A stretch of 64,000 bases of DNA from Paenarthrobacter histidinolovorans (lineage in GTDB: Bacteria; Actinomycetota; Actinomycetes; Actinomycetales; Micrococcaceae): assembly GCF_014647595.1 (NCBI RefSeq), contig NZ_BMPM01000002.1, forward strand, positions 124,001 to 188,000. The letters run 5' to 3'. The first letter of the stretch is position 1; each line of letters begins with the position of its first letter. Below, piece by piece: positions 24,837 to 32,886 of the stretch. The notes beneath the pieces were generated by a model that saw only the letters and a list, made by a program, of their open reading frames with translations, made no database searches and had not been told where the DNA came from. The position numbers and the translations under genes were made by a program.

Positions 24837-24852
24837 CTAGCCCTTGCTAGGG
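24837..24852. other. Small inverted repeat spanning the pyrH stop codon
   Basis: CCTAGC-CCTT-GCTAGG forms a 6-bp stem that includes the pyrH stop. Nothing like a T-run follows, so it is more likely an RNA-stability or spacing element than a terminator. Confidence 0.35.
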
Positions 24853-25584
24853 AGTTACCAGGGTTCCCAGCGTTTCGCCCAGGATCGCCCGGGTTACATT
24901 GCCTTCGCCTTCCATGCCGAACACCACCATGGAGAGGTTGTTGTCCTTGCACATGGTCATGGCGGTCTGGTCCATGACGCGGATGTCGCGGCGCAGTGCG
25001 TCGTCGTAGCTGAGGACATCGAGCTTCTCGGCTGTGGGGTCCTTCTTGGGGTCGGCCGTGTAAACGCCGTCCACCCCGCTCTTGGCCATGAGCACGACGT
25101 CGGCGTGCACTTCCAGCGCCCGCTGCGCAGCAACGGTGTCGGTGGAGAAATACGGCAGGCCGGCGCCGGCACCGAAAATGACTACGCGGCCCTTTTCCAT
25201 GTGGCGGATGGCGCGGCGGGGAATGTAGGCCTCGGCCACCTGGCCCATGGTGATGGCGCTCTGGACGCGGGTCTCCACTCCGGCCTGCTCCAGGAAGTCC
25301 TGCAACGCGAGGCAGTTCATGACGGTGCCCAGCATGCCCATGTAGTCGGCGCGGGAACGATCCATGCCGCTTTGCGACAGTTCAGCGCCCCGGAAGAAGT
25401 TGCCGCCGCCAACAACGATTGCTACTTCCACATCCGCAACGCCTGCTGCGATCTGCTTGGCAATTGCCCTGACGGTCTCGGGATCGACGCCGAGCTTGCC
25501 TCCGCCGATGACTTCGCCGGAAAGTTTCAGAAGTACACGTCGGCGGGTCTTCTCGGGCTGGATTGCAGTGTTGACGGTTTCCAT
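24847..25584 (-). CDS. pyrH: UMP kinase
   Basis: A 245-residue kinase that makes UDP from UMP. The start is ATG 25584, with GGAAGG upstream; the longer frame to 25689 runs through the tsf terminator. Motifs are [41 protein letters not shown] and [13 protein letters not shown], all typical of bacterial hexameric PyrH. It sits between tsf and frr in the conserved cluster. Confidence 0.96.
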   Translation of the reverse strand: METVNTAIQPEKTRRRVLLKLSGEVIGGGKLGVDPETVRAIAKQIAAGVADVEVAIVVGGGNFFRGAELSQSGMDRSRADYMGMLGTVMNCLALQDFLEQAGVETRVQSAITMGQVAEAYIPRRAIRHMEKGRVVIFGAGAGLPYFSTDTVAAQRALEVHADVVLMAKSGVDGVYTADPKKDPTAEKLDVLSYDDALRRDIRVMDQTAMTMCKDNNLSMVVFGMEGEGNVTRAILGETLGTLVTP

Positions 25585-25662
25585 GGTGCCTTCCCGTTGG
25601 TGGACTCTGGCTAGATTATCGTGCTGGGGGTCCGTGCAGGTACTACCCGGACGCGTGCATGA

Positions 25663-25696
25663 AAAAGGGGCGGCCACCGAAGTGACCACCCCTTTT
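25663..25696 (-). terminator. Intrinsic terminator after tsf
   Basis: AAAAGGGGCGGCCAC pairs with GTGACCACCCCTTTT across a short loop (15-bp stem with two mismatches) just past the tsf stop. It ends in a T-run on either strand. Some read-through into pyrH is likely, because the genes remain in cluster order. Confidence 0.85.
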
Positions 25697-25705
25697 CATG
25701 AATTA

Positions 25706-26542
25706 CTAGTTTCCGACGCGGAAACGGGTTACTGCGGTTGCCTTGACGCCGGCTTCTTCGAGGACCTGTGCAACAGTCTTCTTGGAATCCTTGGCGAATG
25801 CCTGGTCGACCAGAACTTCACCCTTGTAGAAGCCCGTCACACGGCCTTCAACGATCTTCGAGAGTGCAGCTTCGGGCTTGCCTTCAGCCTTGGCGGTCTC
25901 TTCGGCGATGCGGCGCTCGGACTCGACCAGTTCGGCCGGGACGTCTTCGCGGGTCAGGTAGTTCGGTGCCATGGCTGCAACGTGGACAGCGATGTCGTGT
26001 GCGGCGGTGGCAGCGGCTTCGCCTTCACCGTCAACAGCGAACAGGACGCCGACCTGGGCCGGAAGGTCCTTGGACGTCTTGTGCAGGTAGGCGTCAACCG
26101 TGGTGCCCTCGACGCGGGAGATGCGACGGACGACAACCTTTTCCCCGAGGACAGCGCCCTCTTCGACGACGACCTCGGACAACGGCTTGCCGTCGACCTC
26201 GGTGGCCAGCAGGGTTTCGAGGTCGGCTGCGCCGGACTCGACTGCAACGTTGAGGACCTTGTCGGCCAGCTGGATGAACTTGTCAGCCTTGGCGACGAAG
26301 TCGGTCTCGCAGTTGACTTCGATCATTACGCCAACGCCGCCGTTGACCTTGGCAGCAACCAGGCCCTCAGCCGTGGAACGGCCTTCGCGCTTGGTGGCAC
26401 CCTTGAGGCCCTTGATGCGGATGATCTCGATGGCCTTCTCAGCGTCACCGTTGGCCTCGTCAAGAGCCTTCTTGACGTCCATCATGCCGGCGCCGGTGCG
26501 CTCGCGCAGGGCCTTGATGTCAGCAGCAGTGTAGTTCGCCAT
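25706..26542 (-). CDS. tsf: Elongation factor Ts
   Basis: A 278-residue nucleotide exchange factor for EF-Tu. The N-terminal domain is KALRERTGAGMMDVKKAL, a textbook EF-Ts sequence. The core has INCE-type EVNCETDFVAKADKF and the C-terminal module ends with VAQVLEEAGVKATAVTRFRV. It follows rpsB after a 122-bp gap that carries a long hairpin. Confidence 0.96.
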   Translation of the reverse strand: MANYTAADIKALRERTGAGMMDVKKALDEANGDAEKAIEIIRIKGLKGATKREGRSTAEGLVAAKVNGGVGVMIEVNCETDFVAKADKFIQLADKVLNVAVESGAADLETLLATEVDGKPLSEVVVEEGAVLGEKVVVRRISRVEGTTVDAYLHKTSKDLPAQVGVLFAVDGEGEAAATAAHDIAVHVAAMAPNYLTREDVPAELVESERRIAEETAKAEGKPEAALSKIVEGRVTGFYKGEVLVDQAFAKDSKKTVAQVLEEAGVKATAVTRFRVGN

Positions 26543-26578
26543 GTGAACCCCTCTGTCTAGAAATTTGTGTGTTTACGT

Positions 26579-26625
26579 AACTGACAGGACGGCAGCCCAC
26601 CGCGTGAGCCGCCATCCTGTCAGTT
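26579..26625 (-). other. Long imperfect hairpin between rpsB and tsf
   Basis: The arms at 26579-26598 and 26606-26625 pair over 20 positions with a perfect outer 11 bp (AACTGACAGGA) and a loop of seven bases. No T-run follows on the tsf side, so it looks like an attenuator or RNA-processing site that sets the rpsB to tsf ratio, not a full terminator. Confidence 0.7.
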
Positions 26626-26664
26626 GCCCCGGACGCTGTCTCCAGCATCAGGGAAGGTCCAGAT

Positions 26665-27534
26665 TTACTTGGCTTCGGCTTCGCCGGCTGCAGCTTCGGT
26701 TGCTGCCGGTGCTTCTGCTGCGGGAGCTTCTGCGGCCGGAGCCTCAGCTGCTGCTGCTTCTTCAGCCTTGCTGCCTTCGAGGAGCTCGCGCTCCCACTCG
26801 GCCAGCGGCTCTTCCGGAGCTTCGGTGGTGCCGGTTGCGCGCTGGTTGCGGGCGATGAGGCCCTCAGCCACGGCGTCGGCAACAACGCGGGTGAGCAGGT
26901 TGACGGAGCGGATGGCGTCGTCGTTGCCCGGGATCGGGAAGTCAACTTCGTCGGGATCGCAGTTGGTGTCCAGGATGGCAACAACCGGGATGTTCAGCTT
27001 CTTGGCTTCGTCAACAGCAAGGTGTTCCTTCTTGGTGTCAACAACCCACAGAACCGAGGGAGCCTTGGTCAGGTTGCGGATACCACCGAGGTTGGACTCA
27101 AGCTTGGTGAGTTCGCGCTTGAGGAGCAGGAGCTCCTTCTTGGTGTAAGCGGAGCCGGCGACGTCGTCGAAGTTGATCTCTTCGAGTTCCTTCATGCGCT
27201 GGATACGCTTGGCGACAGTCTGGAAGTTGGTGAGCATACCGCCCAACCAACGCTGGTTGACGTACGGCTGGCCAACACGGGTAGCCTGCTCGGCAATTGC
27301 TTCCTGAGCCTGCTTCTTGGTGCCGACGAACAGGACGGTGCCGCCGTGGGCGACAGTAGCCTTGACGAACTCGTAGGCGCGGTCGATGTAGGACAGCGAC
27401 TGCTGAAGGTCGATGATGTAGATGCCGTTGCGTTCCGTGAAGATGAAGCGCTTCATCTTCGGGTTCCAACGACGGGTCTGGTGTCCAAAGTGGACGCCGC
27501 TGTCAAGCAGCTGGCGCATGGTTACGACGGGCAT
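26665..27534 (-). CDS. rpsB: 30S ribosomal protein S2
   Basis: A 289-residue S2. It begins [19 protein letters not shown] and has [38 protein letters not shown] and [20 protein letters not shown], all standard S2. The C-terminus carries an extra tail of about 40 residues rich in Ala/Glu/Pro with repeated AAEAP units, seen in some actinobacteria and longer than in E. coli S2. First gene of the translation/lipid cluster. Confidence 0.96.
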   Translation of the reverse strand: MPVVTMRQLLDSGVHFGHQTRRWNPKMKRFIFTERNGIYIIDLQQSLSYIDRAYEFVKATVAHGGTVLFVGTKKQAQEAIAEQATRVGQPYVNQRWLGGMLTNFQTVAKRIQRMKELEEINFDDVAGSAYTKKELLLLKRELTKLESNLGGIRNLTKAPSVLWVVDTKKEHLAVDEAKKLNIPVVAILDTNCDPDEVDFPIPGNDDAIRSVNLLTRVVADAVAEGLIARNQRATGTTEAPEEPLAEWERELLEGSKAEEAAAAEAPAAEAPAAEAPAATEAAAGEAEAK

Positions 27535-27564
27535 GCCGACGCTCCTTCCGGCAGGTCATTCATG

Positions 27565-27586
27565 AGAGAGCCCAAGGGGCTGCTCT
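27565..27586 (-). other. Leader hairpin before rpsB
   Basis: AGAG-AGCCC and GGGCT-g-CTCT pair around a 3-base loop, about 30-50 bases before the rpsB ATG. S2 operons are often autoregulated through their leader; whether this stem is the S2 target is unknown. Confidence 0.4.
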
Positions 27587-27941
27587 TACCCTGCCAATAG
27601 TTGACGGTTGTTTAGCCTTTGCCCGGACGGGCGCGGCTCCTGGCATCCATTGCACTTCTCATCCGGCACGGAACCAAAGGCTCCACCGGACCGCAAGAGG
27701 CACAATCCTCCGCAGCCTGAAACCGTGGGCTTCGCTGAAGGAGGGCTGGATACGCGTAGTCAGCCTGGGACCCCCACACATCTGAATGAGACATGTTCCT
27801 GAACAAGCTTGAGGGCACAGCAAACTGCTCCACCAAGTGTACTACAGCGATACCGGCCAGCCGACCGCCCATCACCGGCAGTTGTCCACATACCGGCTCC
27901 CCGGGATAGCCCGGGGATCACACAAACGGAAGGCTGGGTCC
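27587..27941. other. Intergenic region between rpsB and the M23 gene
   Basis: About 355 bp between divergent genes. It must hold the rpsB promoter (towards 27600) and the M23 promoter (towards 27900). I see no further gene, no strong repeat and no RNA element. Confidence 0.6.
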
Positions 27942-28436
27942 ATGCCCTTCCTGAAGCTCCCAGCATCCATGCTCCTTGCCCTCATCATCCTCTCCGGGTC
28001 AGACACCGCCCCTACCGCTCCCCAAGGGCGATGGAGCTGGCCGCTGTCCCCCAAACCGGGCGTTCTACGGATGTTCGACCCTCCGGACAAACCGTGGCTG
28101 AGCGGGCATCGCGGCGTGGATTTGGGCCCAGCGCCCGACGGCGGACAGGTCACCGCGCCATCCGACGGCGTAGTGACCTTCGCCGGCGTCGTGGTTGACC
28201 GCCCTGTCCTCACCATCGATCACGGTGAAGGGCTCAGGAGCAGCTTTGAACCCGTGGCCAGCGAACTCAAGCCCGGCGACCACGTGGCCAGGGGACAACC
28301 GGTCGGCACCGTCCAGCCGGGACACTGCGAAAGGGGAATCTGCCTGCACTGGGGCGTTCGACGCGGCGAGGAATACCTCAATCCATTGGCCTTTGTGTCC
28401 GACCTGCGCCCATCGGTGCTGCTGCCGCTGGATTGA
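27942..28436 (+). CDS. M23 (LytM-like) peptidase family protein, exported, catalytic HxH changed to CxH
   Basis: A 164-residue protein. The start ATG 27942 has GGAAGG nine bases upstream and gives a signal peptide (MPFLKLPASMLLALIILSGS). The M23 fold has the first zinc motif H56-x3-D60 (GHRGVD), the SDGVVTFAG strand and the final ICLHWGV motif. In active LytM enzymes the last motif is HxH; here it is C134-L-H136, so one of the two histidines, the presumed general base, is replaced. The protein may be a wall-binding or regulatory member. M23 proteins next to rpsB are a common actinobacterial arrangement. Confidence 0.83.
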   Translation: MPFLKLPASMLLALIILSGSDTAPTAPQGRWSWPLSPKPGVLRMFDPPDKPWLSGHRGVDLGPAPDGGQVTAPSDGVVTFAGVVVDRPVLTIDHGEGLRSSFEPVASELKPGDHVARGQPVGTVQPGHCERGICLHWGVRRGEEYLNPLAFVSDLRPSVLLPLD

Positions 28437-28462
28437 GGCCCCGCCTGCCGTCCACAGAAGTT

Positions 28463-29653
28463 CTAGACGATGGCAGACACACCCGTGATCGCGCGCCCGG
28501 TCACAAGCGTGTTGATTTCGTGTGTGCCCTCGTAGGAGTAGATCGCCTCGGCATCGGAGAAGATCTTGGCCATGCCATAGTCCGTCACGATGCCATTGCC
28601 GCCGAGGATACTGCGACCCAAGGCGACACTTTCACGCATACGGGCAGTGGTGAAAGCCTTGGCCAGGGCCGACTGCTCGTCCTTCGCCACGCCTGCGTCC
28701 TCGAGCTGCGCAAGCCGCACCATCATGCCCATCGAGGCCACAGTGTTGCCCAGGATCTGCACCAACTGGTTCTGCACCAACTGGAACGCTGCCAACGGGC
28801 GCCCGAATTGCTGGCGCTCCACCGCGTAACTGCGTGCAACGTCAAAGGCGGCCATCTGAAGTCCTACAGCCTGCCACGCCACAGCCAGGCGCGTGACCTT
28901 CAGGACCTTGTTGGTATCGCGGAAGCTGTTGCCGTTGGCCAGCTTGAAGAAGTCCGGCACCACCACGTTGTCCAGCGTGATGTCAGCGTTCTGGACCGTG
29001 CGAAGGGAGATCTTGTTCTCGATCTTGCTGGCGGAGTAGCCGGGCAAGGTGGTGTCCACCAGGAATGCCTTCACCTGGTTGTCGGCCACATCCTTGGCAT
29101 AGATGACCACCCAGTCCGAGAAAGTGGCGTTGCCGATCCAGCGCTTGGCGCCGTCAAGGATCCAGGTGTCGCCGTCACGCCGCGCCGTCGTACGGGTTCC
29201 GCCGGCAACATCCGAACCACCCAGGGGCTCGGTCAGGCCAAAGGCGCCGATCTTCTTGAGGGAGTAGATGTCAGGCAGCCACGCGTCCTTCTGTTCCTGC
29301 GATGCCAGGGCTTCAATCGACCCCGTGAAGAGGCCATCGTGGACGCCCATGAAAGTGGCAATGGAAGCATCCGCACGGGTGACTTCGGCGTGGAGCATGC
29401 CGGCAAAGAGGTTGGAGTATCCCTGCCGCCGCACCGGGCTGACAAGGTCCAATTCGCCGAGCTTGGGAATGAGGTCCATGGGGAATTCGCCGCGGTTCCA
29501 GCAATCCACCGCGATCGGCTTGACTTCGCGGGCAAGGAATTCCCGGACTTCGGCCAAGCGGTCCTGTTCCTTACCTGTCAGCAACTGCTCAAAGGCATAG
29601 AAGTCACCGTCGGCGTAGGGAAGATTGGTGGCGTCGAATGCAGTGTTGGACAT
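28463..29653 (-). CDS. Acyl-CoA dehydrogenase, glutaryl-CoA dehydrogenase-like
   Basis: A 396-residue flavoenzyme. The start is ATG 29653 with AAGGAG six bases upstream. Family sequences are GAFGLTEPLGGSDVAGGT, WIGNATFSDWVVIYAKD, RLAVAWQAVGLQMAAFDVAR and RQQFGRPLAAFQLVQNQL, ending ILGGNGIVTDYGMAKIFSDA and YSYEGTHEINTLVTGRAITG. The last segment contains the glutamate position of the glutaryl-CoA/short-chain group. It is a single gene, not part of a beta-oxidation operon. Two GTTAC-N6-GTAAC palindromes upstream suggest control by a TetR-type repressor that senses an acyl-CoA. Confidence 0.88.
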   Translation of the reverse strand: MSNTAFDATNLPYADGDFYAFEQLLTGKEQDRLAEVREFLAREVKPIAVDCWNRGEFPMDLIPKLGELDLVSPVRRQGYSNLFAGMLHAEVTRADASIATFMGVHDGLFTGSIEALASQEQKDAWLPDIYSLKKIGAFGLTEPLGGSDVAGGTRTTARRDGDTWILDGAKRWIGNATFSDWVVIYAKDVADNQVKAFLVDTTLPGYSASKIENKISLRTVQNADITLDNVVVPDFFKLANGNSFRDTNKVLKVTRLAVAWQAVGLQMAAFDVARSYAVERQQFGRPLAAFQLVQNQLVQILGNTVASMGMMVRLAQLEDAGVAKDEQSALAKAFTTARMRESVALGRSILGGNGIVTDYGMAKIFSDAEAIYSYEGTHEINTLVTGRAITGVSAIV

Positions 29654-29739
29654 GTTCGCTCCTTCAAGGGTGGTCACCTGCGACCACGTCAAGGCCCGGA
29701 AGGACTGCGCTGCGACCCGGAAGTCCGCAGGGCAGCCAA

Positions 29740-29773
29740 GTTACCGGCGAGTAATAAGTTACTGATCAGTAAC
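29740..29773. promoter_or_regulatory. Tandem palindromes GTTAC-N6-GTAAC upstream of the acyl-CoA dehydrogenase
   Basis: GTTACTGATCAGTAAC at 29758-29773 is a perfect 16-bp palindrome. GTTACCGGCGAGTAAT at 29740-29755 is a related copy 18 bp away. They lie 87-120 bp before the start of the dehydrogenase. The same consensus, GTTACY-N4-AGTAAY, occurs at 55855-55870. Confidence 0.7.
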
Positions 29774-29801
29774 ATACCGCATGAGGCAACCTCCCGCAAC
29801 G

Positions 29802-29844
29802 AAAAAATCCCCCTTGCCGACTTTGCGTCGGCAAGGGGGATTTT
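29802..29844 (-). terminator. Strong intrinsic terminator downstream of the CAU tRNA
   Basis: AAAATCCCCCTTGCCGAC pairs perfectly with GTCGGCAAGGGGGATTTT over 18 bp with a 5-base loop. On the minus strand it follows the tRNA gene and ends in six T's. Confidence 0.92.
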
Positions 29845-29851
29845 CTTCCGG

Positions 29852-29925
29852 TAGGGCTACTCGGACTTGAACCGAGGACCTTAGGATTATGAGTCCCGCG
29901 CTCTAACCAGCTGAGCTATAGCCCC
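29852..29925 (-). tRNA. tRNA with CAU anticodon (Met, or Ile2 if modified)
   Basis: A 74-nt cloverleaf. Acceptor GGGGCTA/TAGCCCT (first pair G-U), D arm GCTC/GAGC, anticodon loop CTCATAA with CAU, T arm CTCGG-TTCAAGT-CCGAG. CCA is not encoded. The acceptor and D-arm sequence is closer to isoleucine tRNAs than to elongator-Met tRNAs, so the lysidine-modified Ile2 is as likely as Met. The terminator directly after it supports a separate transcript. Confidence 0.9.
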
Positions 29926-30009
29926 GTGATGCCCCGAACAAACCACCGTGAAGCAGCCGTTCCGGGCAAAGCACTCTAGCAATACTAATAGCTAAAAGGA
30001 GTGCTGTGG

Positions 30010-31206
30010 TCACACCACCATGTCCTCGTAGGAGGCGCCCCGGTAAAGGTCCTCGAAGGTCTGGAGCGTGCCGTTGATGCTGTGGGGCTCCACCATTTCG
30101 CGGCTCATCTTGCCCATGGCCTCCAGCTCATCCTTGGGAAGCCCGACCAGCTTGGTGATCTTCGCTGCGAGCTCGGAGCTGTTGTTGGGGGTAAAGAGGT
30201 ATCCGTTTTCGCCATCCCGGACCAGGTGCGGCAAGGCCATCGCATCGGCCAGCAGCACGGGGGTGGAAGCGGACATGGCCTCCAACGTCACCAAGGACTG
30301 GAGTTCTGCGGTGCCGGGCATGCAGAAAATGTCGGCCTTGATGTAGGCCTCGCGCAGGTCCTCGTCGCTTGCGAGTCCCAGGAACTTCACCCGGTCCCCC
30401 AGCCCAAGCCGGGCAACCTGTGCTTCCAGAGCGGGACGGACTTCTCCACCGCCCACAATTTCCAGGTGGATGTTCAAGTCCTTGGGTGTTTTGGCCACAG
30501 CATCGATCAGCACATCGATGTGCTTTTCCTCGGCAAGGCGCCCCACGAAGAGAACGGTGGGATGGTTGTGCGGTTCAATGACTTCACCGGGGTGGAGTTC
30601 ATAGGCTGACGAGTCGATGCCGTTGGACAGCGGCAGGACTTTGCGCAGGAAGGCGTGCTGGTGCATGGCCTTGGCCGCCAGCGGCGTAGGCGTCGTGACC
30701 ACATCCGCCTGCCCCATGACCTTGCCCATGTCCTTCCAGGAGATGCGGCCCACGATGTCCTTGAACCACTGCGGGAACGGAAGGAATGGATTCAGGTTCT
30801 CGGGCATGAAGTGGTTTGTTGCAATAATCCGGATGCCCCGCTTGACGGCCTCGTAAAGGACGTGTTCACCGATCATGTAGTGGCTTTGGATGTGCACGAC
30901 ATCGGGCTGCACCTTGTCGAACAGCAGGCTGATTTCCTTCTTGATCTCCCAAGGGAAACAGATACGGAAGTATTCGTGGGTGAAGACGCCGTGGGAGCGC
31001 AGGCGGTGCACGGTGGCTTCGTCGCGGAATTCCGTGTAGCTCTTGCCCGAATCCGGACGGCAGGCCAACACGTGAACGTTGTGTCCGCGTGCCGTCATCC
31101 CCTTGGCCAGTCGGTAGCCGAACTGGGCGGCTCCGTTGACGTGCGGCGGGTAGGTGTCCGCAGCTATCAGGATGGTGAGGGGCTTGTTGGTGTCGGGAAT
31201 GGTCAC
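30010..31206 (-). CDS. Glycosyltransferase family 4 (GT-B), glycolipid type
   Basis: A 398-residue GT-B fold enzyme. The N-half has TYPPHVNGAAQFGYRLAKGM, with the acceptor-site glycine loop, and IQSHYMIGEHVL. The C-half has VLFVGRLAEEKHIDVLIDAV and the nucleotide-sugar site GTAELQSLVTLEAMSASTPV. The start is GTG 31206 with AGGAG eight bases upstream. Members of this group add hexoses to diacylglycerol or phosphatidylinositol. Its neighbour at 32219 is a phospholipid head-group transferase, which fits a membrane-lipid acceptor; the sugar and acceptor are not known. Confidence 0.85.
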   Translation of the reverse strand: MTIPDTNKPLTILIAADTYPPHVNGAAQFGYRLAKGMTARGHNVHVLACRPDSGKSYTEFRDEATVHRLRSHGVFTHEYFRICFPWEIKKEISLLFDKVQPDVVHIQSHYMIGEHVLYEAVKRGIRIIATNHFMPENLNPFLPFPQWFKDIVGRISWKDMGKVMGQADVVTTPTPLAAKAMHQHAFLRKVLPLSNGIDSSAYELHPGEVIEPHNHPTVLFVGRLAEEKHIDVLIDAVAKTPKDLNIHLEIVGGGEVRPALEAQVARLGLGDRVKFLGLASDEDLREAYIKADIFCMPGTAELQSLVTLEAMSASTPVLLADAMALPHLVRDGENGYLFTPNNSSELAAKITKLVGLPKDELEAMGKMSREMVEPHSINGTLQTFEDLYRGASYEDMVV

Positions 31207-31313
31207 GTGGAGAACTCCTGATGGTCACGGTGCGGACAGCGTTGCTTTTGGCAATGCTGCGGTGTCGCCGGTTTGCCGCCCGCAAAAGCGGTGGCGCAAG
31301 GTAAAGATCTGCC

Positions 31314-32219
31314 CTAGGCCTTCCGGCTGGCAGCCGCCTTCGCGTCCTTCTTGCGCTTGGTGACTTCCGGATGGTGCCGGCTCAGGGCAATAACACCCAC
31401 GATAGCAAGCGTAGCGGCCGCTGCCATGGCGATCGCCATCACGGCGTGGACATCAGGACGAAGCTCACCAAGAATGATGATGCCGATTGCAATGCCCACC
31501 ATCGGGTCAATCACCGTCAACCCGGCGATCACGAGGTCCGGCGGCCCGCCCGAGTAAGCACTCTGGACGAACCAGGACCCCAGGCCGCCCGCTGCCACGA
31601 TGGCGATCAGCGTGTACCACTGAACATTGAGCAGGAACATGCCATTGGGATCCAGCAAGTGCTTGCCGATGATGCGCGTGAGGACTGCGACAAAGCCAAA
31701 CAGGACACCCGCGCCAAGGATGTAAATGAAGGCGCTCATCCGGTGTTTGAACAAGACAGCCAGGGTGCCGAAAATGCCGACTGCCAGGGCAAGGAGCAGT
31801 ACGATCGTCAGCTCATCGTCACCGCTGACATGGTGGTTTTCCTGGGTGACGAAGACGGCCAGCAGCACAAACAGCGCAGAGCCGGTGACACAGGCGCTGA
31901 TCGCCACAACTGTTGCCCGGTTGATGCTCAGGCCCTGGTCCTTGGCGTTGACCACCGTAGTAATGACCAGCGCAATCGCCCCGATCGGTTGCACCACGGT
32001 CAGGGGTGCAGACACGAGCGCTATGGCATTCATCACCATGCCCAAGGCAAGGAACAACAGGCCCAGCATCCAGCGCGGATTCCGCAGGAGCCGCAGAAAG
32101 CCATTGGAACTCAGCGCAAGTCCACCAGTATCGGCTTTCACCGCGCTCCCCTGCCGCTGGGCGCCAATGGCGAGGAAGAAGGCCCCAAGTACCGCCAGGC
32201 AAACCGCCAGCCAGACCAT
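31314..32219 (-). CDS. DMT superfamily membrane transporter (NIPA-like)
   Basis: A 301-residue protein with nine to ten membrane segments and the internal repeat typical of DMT transporters. Helical sequences include APLTVVQPIGAIALVITTVV and VIDPMVGIAIGIIILGELRP, the conserved halves in NIPA/EamA proteins. The C-terminus is Lys/Ala-rich and cytosolic. It overlaps the CDP-alcohol transferase stop by one base. Substrate unknown; magnesium and drug transporters are both in this group. Confidence 0.8.
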   Translation of the reverse strand: MVWLAVCLAVLGAFFLAIGAQRQGSAVKADTGGLALSSNGFLRLLRNPRWMLGLLFLALGMVMNAIALVSAPLTVVQPIGAIALVITTVVNAKDQGLSINRATVVAISACVTGSALFVLLAVFVTQENHHVSGDDELTIVLLLALAVGIFGTLAVLFKHRMSAFIYILGAGVLFGFVAVLTRIIGKHLLDPNGMFLLNVQWYTLIAIVAAGGLGSWFVQSAYSGGPPDLVIAGLTVIDPMVGIAIGIIILGELRPDVHAVMAIAMAAAATLAIVGVIALSRHHPEVTKRKKDAKAAASRKA

Positions 32220-32842
32220 CAGCCGAGTCCGCCGTCGTCGGTTTTCAATTCTTTTCCTTTACGCAGGATGGCCCAGAAGTAGTTGTACGCAGCGATCCAG
32301 TGGCCGGCCAGGCCCAGGCCCAGGAACGTCCAGGCCGCCACGAAATATACCTCGGTCAGGGGAATGGGTAGTTTGGAAAGGACGAGCAACGGCGTACCTA
32401 CCAGCAGCAGGGCGGTGCGGATTTTCCCAATGATGCTCACGGGAAGATCCGGGTGGCTCCTGAAATAGATCAACGATGCAATCGCCAGGATCGCGTCCGG
32501 CACCAGAAGCGCCGCCAGGTACCACCACTGCACGACGCCGGCAATCGCCAAGGTGAATGCCACGGCCAGGAGCGCGGCCCGGTCGGCCATCGGGTCCAGG
32601 ATCCTGCCCAACTTGGAGGTCTGGTCGAACCGCCTGGCGATATATCCGTCCACCCAGTCCGTGCTGCCCATGATGACAAGCACGAGGACTGCAAAGCCGT
32701 ACTCCTGCTCAGCCAGCACAAGCCAGACAAAAAGCGGCACGCCCATGAAACGCAGGACGGTGAGGATATTGGGGACAGTGAAGATGAGGTCATGGTCGAC
32801 CTGCGGACGATCCGGGTGCGAACCAGCGCCGATCAGCCTCAT
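32219..32842 (-). CDS. CDP-alcohol phosphatidyltransferase
   Basis: A 207-residue membrane enzyme that swaps CMP of a CDP-lipid for an alcohol, as in phosphatidylglycerol-phosphate, cardiolipin or phosphatidylinositol-phosphate synthesis. The full active-site motif is present: D62-x2-D65-G-x2-A-R70-x8-G79-x3-D83-x3-D87. Six membrane segments follow the pattern of the family. It joins with cdsA elsewhere in the window through CDP-diacylglycerol. The head group cannot be set from this motif. Confidence 0.88.
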   Translation of the reverse strand: MRLIGAGSHPDRPQVDHDLIFTVPNILTVLRFMGVPLFVWLVLAEQEYGFAVLVLVIMGSTDWVDGYIARRFDQTSKLGRILDPMADRAALLAVAFTLAIAGVVQWWYLAALLVPDAILAIASLIYFRSHPDLPVSIIGKIRTALLLVGTPLLVLSKLPIPLTEVYFVAAWTFLGLGLAGHWIAAYNYFWAILRKGKELKTDDGGLG

Positions 32843-32886
32843 GTGTCCCCCTTCCTCATGTTCAATATCCGGCGCCCAAAATACTG

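Noticed and set aside
28433..29854. A 473-codon plus-strand frame opposite the acyl-CoA dehydrogenase
   Set aside because: No motifs; it runs through the double palindrome and the tRNA terminator.
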